Source: Planctomycetota bacterium (lineage in GTDB: Bacteria; Planctomycetota; Planctomycetia; Isosphaerales; Isosphaeraceae). From it: a stretch of DNA of 9,164 nt. The translations under genes and the position numbers were made by a program. Every line of letters starts with the position of its first letter. Position 1 is the first letter of the stretch. The DNA lies in NCBI GenBank assembly GCA_021807585.1, contig JAKBCQ010000054.1, forward strand, positions 1-9,164, written 5' to 3'. The notes below the pieces were generated by a model that worked only from the letters and a program-made list of their open reading frames with translations, did no database searches and was not told where the DNA came from. Shown here in pieces: positions 1 to 4,641 of this stretch.

Positions 1-2
1 CC

Positions 3-731
3 GCCGCCGAAGCCGACCTGCGTCGCGCGATCAAGCTCGGCGAAAACGACCCCAAGATCGCCCGCGACCCCGCAATCCACGCGGCGCTCGGCGAGGCGAT
101 CTCCCGCCAGGGACGAGCCGACGACGCCGACGCGCTCCTCTCCGATCTCATCGAACACAATCCCAATCGCGTTTCGATTTATGTCGCACGTGGATATTCT
201 CGCATGAAAGATCCTAAGCGTATGGATCTGGCGCGGGGCGATTTCGATTCGGCGCTCGCGATCGACTCGCGCGATGCGCTCGCGCATCTCGGGCTCGCTT
301 ATCTGATCAAAGATCAAGATCCCGCCGAAGCCCTGAAAGAGGTGGAAAAAGCGCTCGACCGCGAGCCCGGCGGCCTCGACGCGATCCAGCTTCACGCGCT
401 CTTGCTCGCACGCCTGGGACGAACCGACGCGATCGCCGAGGTCGACCGCCTGATCGAGGCGCCCACTTCGGTCCGCCTCTATAACGCCGCGTGCGCGCTT
501 GCGATCCTCTCCAAAACCGCCGCCGATCCCCGGCTCGTCCCCCACGCGATCGACCTCCTCAAAAAATCGATCGAGATGGGCGTTCCCGTCGCCGATCTTT
601 CCGCCGACCCCGATCTCGAACCGCTCCGCAATCACCCCCAATTCCTCAAAATCGCCGCGACGCTCAAATCCAAGCGATCCGCGATCAAGAGCCCGCCGCG
701 CAAAACCGCCGAATCGCGTGCGAATCGATAA
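3..731 (+). CDS. TPR-repeat protein, C-terminal part (5' end outside window)
   Basis: The frame is open from the first bases to a TAA at 729-731, giving 242 residues without a start, so the gene begins upstream; the ATG at 204 is only an internal methionine. The sequence is a run of helix-turn-helix pairs typical of tetratricopeptide repeats, for example the stretches around ALGEAISRQGRADDADALL, ARGDFDSALAIDSRDALAHL and ALKEVEKALDREPG. The last part (YNAACALAIL, then AIDLLKKSIEMG, then ADPDLEPLRNHPQF) matches the closing arrangement called TPR end-of-group. In planctomycetes this often ends serine/threonine kinases or long TPR scaffolds, so the missing N-terminus may carry a kinase domain; that is inference. 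The final 20 or so residues are basic and probably disordered. TPRs mediate protein-protein contacts; no partner can be named from this window. Confidence 0.82.
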   Translation, partial: AAEADLRRAIKLGENDPKIARDPAIHAALGEAISRQGRADDADALLSDLIEHNPNRVSIYVARGYSRMKDPKRMDLARGDFDSALAIDSRDALAHLGLAYLIKDQDPAEALKEVEKALDREPGGLDAIQLHALLLARLGRTDAIAEVDRLIEAPTSVRLYNAACALAILSKTAADPRLVPHAIDLLKKSIEMGVPVADLSADPDLEPLRNHPQFLKIAATLKSKRSAIKSPPRKTAESRANR

Positions 732-771
732 TTCATCATTATCAATATATATCTATGAATAATGGATGGTT

Positions 772-801
772 AACCCGAATTCGCGGCGAGCGATTCGGGT
801 T
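772..801. repeat. Perfect 9-bp inverted repeat (hairpin) downstream of the TPR gene
   Basis: AACCCGAAT (772-780) is repeated in inverse as ATTCGGGTT (793-801). Inside the loop CGC can pair with GCG after a one-base bulge, extending the stem. It lies 40 bases after the TPR stop and just before a candidate promoter. There is no T-tract on either side, so it is not a classical intrinsic terminator. It could be a Rho-dependent or processing hairpin for the TPR transcript, or an operator. Confidence 0.6.
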
Positions 802-805
802 CGGA

Positions 806-835
806 TGGACAATCGGGGGTTGAGGTTTCTAGGAT
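806..835 (+). promoter_or_regulatory. Candidate sigma70-type promoter of the pseudouridine synthase gene
   Basis: TGGACA (806-811, one mismatch to TTGACA) is separated by 18 bases from TAGGAT (830-835, two mismatches to TATAAT). It would give a leader of roughly 80 bases before the ATG at 923. The call is weak: spacing and -10 box are suboptimal and planctomycete promoter consensus is poorly defined. Confidence 0.3.
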
Positions 836-922
836 GTGATATTCTCGATCGGAACCCGCCGACGTTACGGCCAGAGTTTCCGAGCGTCATTACGGCGTCG
901 AACGACGCGGGAAGAGGATTGC

Positions 923-3001
923 ATGTCGGAACGTCGCGGCCCCAAAGGCCGACGCGGGGGGGGCGACCCCTCGTCGCAGCGGGGCGATCGCGGGCCATTA
1001 CCGAAACGAGATCGCCGCGGATCGGGGGCGTCTCCCGAAGGCGCCGCGCGCGATCATCGCGACGAATCGCGAGGAGGATCGGGGCAACCCGCATCAAACG
1101 GACCGACCGCGCGCAAACCGCACGGCAAGAAACCCCACGACCGCAAGCCGTACGGCAAGCCTCGGTATGATCGCAAGCCGACCGCCGCGGCGCAAGGTCG
1201 ATCGCGCCGTGACGACGATCGCAATTCCGCCCAGCCGGCCGAGGACGAACGCGGCGAACGACTCCAAAAAATCCTCGCGAGCGCCGGAGTCGGCTCACGA
1301 CGATCGTGCGAGGAACTCATCCTCCGCGGCCGCGTCTCGGTCGACGGCAAAGTCGTCCGCGAACTCGGAACCCGCGTCAACCCGCGCAAATCGAACATCG
1401 AGGTCGACGGTCAATCGATCGAACCCGAACGACATGTTTACTTCGCGGTGCACAAACCGCGCGGCTACGTATCGACGAACAACGATCCCTCGGGCAAACC
1501 GCGCGTGCTCGATTTGCTCCCAGGTGTTCATGAACGCATCTATACAGTCGGCAGGCTTGATGAGAACAGCGTCGGGCTCATTTTGCTGATGAACGACGGC
1601 GAACTCGCGAACAAGCTCGCGCATCCCAAATTCGGCGTCGAGAAAGTGTATCGAGTCGTCGTCGCCGGGACCCCGACCCCCGACGTCCTCAAAAAACTGA
1701 CCGAGGGAGTTTGGCTCGCCGAGGGAAAGGTTCGCGCCCGCCGCGTCCGTATCGTCGGCAAACGAGGCGACGCGACGATCCTCGAAATGGTTCTCGCCGA
1801 GGGAAAAAATCGCGAAGTGCGCCGAATGCTTGCGCAATTTGGTCATAAAGTGATGGCGCTCACGCGGATCTCGGTCGGGCCGATCGCGCTCGCGGGGCTC
1901 AAGTCGGGCATGTGTCGTCCGCTCACCCGTCGCGAGATCGACCTGCTCCGCAAAGTCGCCTCGGGAGAGGAAATCAAACCGTTCGATCGCGATCGCCCGC
2001 GCGAATTCCATCGCGAACCGACTCAACACGCCGACAAGCGATCCGACCGCGCTCCGATAAACGTCGACAAGAGAACCGAACAAACACCTGTCCATGTCGA
2101 TAAACGTTCTGAACGTCCCCGAGTCGGCGCCGATAAGCGTCCTGAACGTCCCGTCACTAACGCCGACAAGCGTCCTGATCATCCTCAGGCGAACGCCGAC
2201 AAGCGTCCCGAACGTCCCGTCACTAACGCCGACAAGCGTCCTGATCATCCTCAGGCGAACGCCGACAAGCGTCCCGAACGTCCTTACGCGCATGCGGGTT
2301 CCTCAAACCAAAGCGATCGTCCGCGCGATTCCAGACGCGATCAAAATCGACGCATCGGCGATCGTCCCGAAGGAAAGCCCGCCGATTCCAAGCGTGCCGA
2401 CCGCGCCTCCGCCAAGGAAATCCAGCGAACCGATCGCTCTCAGTCAAACGCGGGCCCCGCGCGCCGCGACGATCCACCGGTATCGGCCGAATCGGCGCCT
2501 CAAATCGATGTTCAACCGCCGATCAAGCCCGATACGCGATCGGGGCTTTCGCACTCGGGACGGAAGTCGATCATCGGTCGACCGCGATCGCCGCAACCGA
2601 GCGATCAATCCGACGAGCCGACCGCCCAGTCGTCGCCGCGCGAACGCCGCAAGCCCGCCGCGTTTCTCGGCATTCCCCAATCAAAACGCCGACCGATCGA
2701 CGACGACGAAGATCTTGGCGTGATCGTCGACCCGATCGGTTCCGAAGACGATCGCGCCGATCGCGGTTCCAAAGGCAAAAAACGAGGGCCCTGGATCGAG
2801 CCCCCCAAGCCCCGCGTCATCGGACTTGATGATGGCGGTGCGGAAGTTGAAAGGAAACGCCCCGCGGGACCGCGTAAACCCGCGCCCCGCAAGCCCCCCG
2901 CGGCGGGCGGCGGTAAAATCAAATTCACGCCGCGCGGCCGGTCGAATCAAGGATCTCCCAAACGCGCCCCCAAACCCGAAGGCCCAAAGGGGGATTCGTG
3001 A
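923..3001 (+). CDS. rRNA pseudouridine synthase, RluB/RsuA family, with long disordered tails
   Basis: The product is 692 residues. The family isomerises a specific uridine of rRNA to pseudouridine (23S for RluB, 16S for RsuA); sequence alone does not settle which. An S4 RNA-binding domain lies at about residues 112-170 (ERLQKILASAGVGSRRSCEE). The catalytic domain follows to about 346, with the active-site Asp213 in GRLDENSVGLILLMNDG and the family's C-terminal motif GKNREVRRML. Against the usual GRLDxxTxGLLLLTNDG, Ser replaces the first Thr and Met the second. The core is normal in size, but it is flanked by about 110 Arg/Gly/Asp-rich residues and a tail of about 345 charged, Pro-rich residues, making it more than twice the usual 240-300. 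I chose ATG 923 because AAGAGG (912-917) sits 5 bases upstream; an in-frame GTG at 836 is open but lacks a good ribosome site. pyrK follows 72 bases downstream and may be co-transcribed. Confidence 0.93.
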   Translation: MSERRGPKGRRGGGDPSSQRGDRGPLPKRDRRGSGASPEGAARDHRDESRGGSGQPASNGPTARKPHGKKPHDRKPYGKPRYDRKPTAAAQGRSRRDDDRNSAQPAEDERGERLQKILASAGVGSRRSCEELILRGRVSVDGKVVRELGTRVNPRKSNIEVDGQSIEPERHVYFAVHKPRGYVSTNNDPSGKPRVLDLLPGVHERIYTVGRLDENSVGLILLMNDGELANKLAHPKFGVEKVYRVVVAGTPTPDVLKKLTEGVWLAEGKVRARRVRIVGKRGDATILEMVLAEGKNREVRRMLAQFGHKVMALTRISVGPIALAGLKSGMCRPLTRREIDLLRKVASGEEIKPFDRDRPREFHREPTQHADKRSDRAPINVDKRTEQTPVHVDKRSERPRVGADKRPERPVTNADKRPDHPQANADKRPERPVTNADKRPDHPQANADKRPERPYAHAGSSNQSDRPRDSRRDQNRRIGDRPEGKPADSKRADRASAKEIQRTDRSQSNAGPARRDDPPVSAESAPQIDVQPPIKPDTRSGLSHSGRKSIIGRPRSPQPSDQSDEPTAQSSPRERRKPAAFLGIPQSKRRPIDDDEDLGVIVDPIGSEDDRADRGSKGKKRGPWIEPPKPRVIGLDDGGAEVERKRPAGPRKPAPRKPPAAGGGKIKFTPRGRSNQGSPKRAPKPEGPKGDS
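2027..2290 (+). repeat. Eight tandem 33-bp units (11-residue repeats) inside the synthase tail
   Basis: In frame, the region encodes eight consecutive 11-residue units of the pattern (N/H/G)-(A/V)-D-K-R-(P/S/T)-(E/D)-x3-x, for example NADKRPERPVT and NADKRPDHPQA. At DNA level the last units alternate as a 66-bp higher-order repeat: 2144-2209 and 2210-2275 appear identical base for base, while outer units are diverged. That pattern indicates a recent duplication of a two-unit block on top of an older 33-bp array. All units keep frame, so copy number can change without disrupting the protein. Confidence 0.95.
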
Positions 3002-3073
3002 TCGTCGATCTCACGATCGGCGGGAGCGCGGCGGATGATTTCTTGAATACGGATCTGAATAGGTATTTATGAA

Positions 3074-3985
3074 ATGACGTCGGCGATCGTTACGAATGAT
3101 TGTGTCTTGCATCATTCGGTCGCGGTGATCGAGAACGTATCGATCGCTCGTGATACGTACCGCGTTCGGCTCAACGATCCCGCCATGGCGCGGGGGATTC
3201 TTCCCGGTCAATTTTTGATGATCAGGCCCGGCGAGGGGAGCGATCCCCTCCTGGGCCGGCCGTTCGCGCTTTATGACGTCGCGCGTGATCGTTCGAGAAC
3301 TCCCGTCGCGATCGACGTCGTGTATCAGGTTGTGGGTCGAGGGACCGCCGCGCTCTCGAGGCGACGAACGGGTGATTTTTTAAACATATGGGGACCACTT
3401 GGAAACGGATTCGGTCCTCCTCCCGATCCCGCGGGGCCGGTCGTTTTTGTCGCGGGGGGGATCGGCCAAACGCCGTTCCTGGCGCTCGCTCGCGATTGGC
3501 TCGGTCGATCGTCGTACGGATCGAACGGAGCGAACGCGAATGAACGATCACGATCGTGCGATCGTGCGACGCTCCTTTACGGCGTCCGCTCGGCCAATCT
3601 GCTTGCGGGGGTCGGCGATTTCGAGGCCGCGGGGGTTGAAGTCGAGATCGCGACCGACGACGGAACGGCGGGTTATCACGGCTTCACGACCGATCTTCTC
3701 GAACGACGATTGGCGGGCGGAGAACGTCCCGTTCGCATCGTCGCGTGCGGTCCTCCGGCGATGCTCGCCAAAGTTGCGCAAATCACCTTACATTATAACA
3801 TTTCTTGTCATGTTTCGCTCGAGAATCACATGGCGTGCGGATTCGGCGTCTGTTTTAGTTGCGTCGCGCCGATCGTGCAAACCGGCGGCGCGATCGACCT
3901 CCGTCGCGTGTGCGTCGAGGGGCCCGTGTTCGACGCGCGTACGGTCGCGTGGGACGAGGTTTTGGGATCGCATATCGCGGGCTAA
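3074..3985 (+). CDS. pyrK: Dihydroorotate dehydrogenase B (NAD+), electron-transfer subunit PyrK
   Basis: The product is 303 residues. PyrK carries FAD and a [2Fe-2S] cluster and passes electrons from the FMN of PyrD (dihydroorotate oxidation, UMP biosynthesis) to NAD+. The ferredoxin-reductase fold is visible: PGQFLMI at 44-50, the FAD-binding GRPFALYD at 61-68, and the nucleotide-binding VAGGIGQTP from residue 126. The cluster ligands are in the PyrK-type arrangement CGFGVCFSC (Cys255, Cys260, Cys263) with Cys280 in RRVCVEGPVF, which separates it from generic flavin reductases. A short Ser/Asn/Gly/Arg-rich insert at about 151-167 lies in the nucleotide domain. The start is the first ATG; only a weak AGG (3061-3063) precedes it by 10 bases, so translation may be modest or coupled to the upstream gene. 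The partner pyrD is not in the window. Confidence 0.93.
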   Translation: MTSAIVTNDCVLHHSVAVIENVSIARDTYRVRLNDPAMARGILPGQFLMIRPGEGSDPLLGRPFALYDVARDRSRTPVAIDVVYQVVGRGTAALSRRRTGDFLNIWGPLGNGFGPPPDPAGPVVFVAGGIGQTPFLALARDWLGRSSYGSNGANANERSRSCDRATLLYGVRSANLLAGVGDFEAAGVEVEIATDDGTAGYHGFTTDLLERRLAGGERPVRIVACGPPAMLAKVAQITLHYNISCHVSLENHMACGFGVCFSCVAPIVQTGGAIDLRRVCVEGPVFDARTVAWDEVLGSHIAG

Positions 3986-4065
3986 AACCAACCTGTAAAT
4001 TCCTGAAACCAGACCGTTGACTTTTCGACGGCCGTCATTACTATAAAACCAGATCTAGAAAACCA
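3985..4065 (+). repeat. Four direct copies of AAACCA around the blaI-like promoter
   Basis: AAACCA occurs at 3985-3990 (overlapping the last base of the pyrK stop), 4006-4011, 4046-4051 and 4060-4065, all in the same orientation. The middle two are an identical 8-mer AAACCAGA, 40 bp apart, one just upstream of the -35 box and one just downstream of the -10 box. Direct repeats placed around a promoter suggest a regulator binding site, but the motif is short and no binding protein is identified. Confidence 0.45.
4017..4047 (+). promoter_or_regulatory. Candidate promoter with internal palindrome, upstream of the repressor/protease operon
   Basis: TTGACT (4017-4022, one mismatch to TTGACA) is followed after 16 bases by TACTAT (4039-4044), or after 19 by TATAAA (4042-4047). 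The spacer contains the perfect 10-bp palindrome GACGGCCGTC (4027-4036). BlaI/MecI family repressors bind dyad-symmetric operators overlapping their own promoter, so this palindrome is the best candidate operator by position. It does not resemble the TACA/TGTA-type operators of staphylococcal BlaI. The transcript would have a leader of about 200 bases. Confidence 0.45.
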
Positions 4066-4257
4066 AAGTTCGCCGGGGCGCTCGGATCGGACGTTAATGG
4101 TTCTTCCACGCCGCGGCGAAGCGAGCGGGTCGATCGACTGAAAAGCCGTATTCCGCGGCGATCGTTCCGGGAACCGTCGTTCCGAATCGATCGGCGCGGG
4201 AATCGACGTTCGACCGCGATCGTTCCGACATAAATCATCGATCGAAAGGAGAACCGC
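4048..4257 (+). other. Long leader of the repressor/protease operon, rich in CGATCG
   Basis: These 210 bases separate the candidate promoter from the repressor start and contain no convincing gene. CGATCG occurs five times, at 4131, 4159, 4188, 4217 and 4239, at intervals of 28, 29, 29 and 22 bases. CGTTCCG occurs three times (4163-4169, 4178-4184, 4221-4227), two of them directly abutting a CGATCG. No known riboswitch is recognised. The leader ends in a strong ribosome site, AGGAG at 4247-4251. Confidence 0.5.
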
Positions 4258-4641
4258 ATGGCGCGCCCCCCGGCCAAAGAGCTGACCGAGCGCGAGCTCG
4301 AGGTGATGCACGAGTTCTGGAAACTCGGCGACGCGACCGTCGCCGACGTCCGCGAAGCCCTCGCCGCGGGAGGGCTCGATCGCGCATACACGACCGTCGC
4401 CACTCTCGTCAAAATCCTCGTCGATAAACAATTCATCAGACAAACGAACGACGAACGTCCGTTCCGATTCCGTCCCGTTCGGTCGTACGAGGACGTTTCG
4501 GGAAAACTCCTCGGCGAACTCGTCAAACGCGTGTTTCAAGGCTCACGTGAACAATTGCTTGTTCGCTTGATCGAGCAACGCAAGCTCTCCGATAAAGAGC
4601 GCGAATTGTTGCGCAAGGTGCTGAAGGAGGAACAGCGATGA
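4258..4641 (+). CDS. BlaI/MecI/CopY-family winged-helix repressor
   Basis: The product is 127 residues, the normal family length. These dimeric repressors bind operators near their own operon and are inactivated by proteolysis through the partner M56 membrane protease. The N-terminal winged helix is clear: LTERELEVMHEFWKLGDATV, then the recognition-helix region AYTTVATLVKILVDKQFI (43-60) and wing ERPFRFRPV. The C-terminal dimerisation part has the family's FxGS motif (VFQGS, 92-96) and an acidic/basic helix to the end. By my recalled alignment, the Asn101-Phe102 bond cleaved in Staphylococcus aureus BlaI corresponds to Arg103-Leu104 here, so the cut site is not conserved. The start is set by AGGAG (4247-4251), 6 bases upstream of ATG. 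The stop overlaps the next start as ATGA, implying translational coupling with the protease. Confidence 0.94.
   Translation: MARPPAKELTERELEVMHEFWKLGDATVADVREALAAGGLDRAYTTVATLVKILVDKQFIRQTNDERPFRFRPVRSYEDVSGKLLGELVKRVFQGSREQLLVRLIEQRKLSDKERELLRKVLKEEQR
4624..4630 (+). promoter_or_regulatory. Consensus Shine-Dalgarno of the M56 protease gene
   Basis: AAGGAGG lies 7 bases before ATG 4638 and inside the last codons of the repressor gene. It fixes the start of the protease gene at the ATGA overlap and predicts efficient coupled translation of both proteins. Confidence 0.85.

Noticed and set aside
836..922. GTG at 836 as start of the pseudouridine synthase
   Set aside because: The extra 29 residues carry no family signal, the candidate -10 box abuts the GTG, and ATG 923 has a properly spaced AAGAGG.
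2027..2290. Tandem repeats as a CRISPR array
   Set aside because: The units are contiguous without unique spacers, keep the reading frame, and encode an 11-residue peptide repeat inside a gene.
1295..2293. 332-codon open frame on the minus strand opposite the pseudouridine synthase, with its own repeats
   Set aside because: It lies wholly antisense to a gene with clear S4 and catalytic motifs; its repeats mirror the 33-bp array and no family is recognisable. High-GC DNA commonly leaves such shadow frames open.
3982..4539. 185-codon minus-strand frame covering the gap before the repressor gene
   Set aside because: It overlaps most of the well-supported repressor gene in antisense and shows no family motif; the gap is better explained as promoter and leader.
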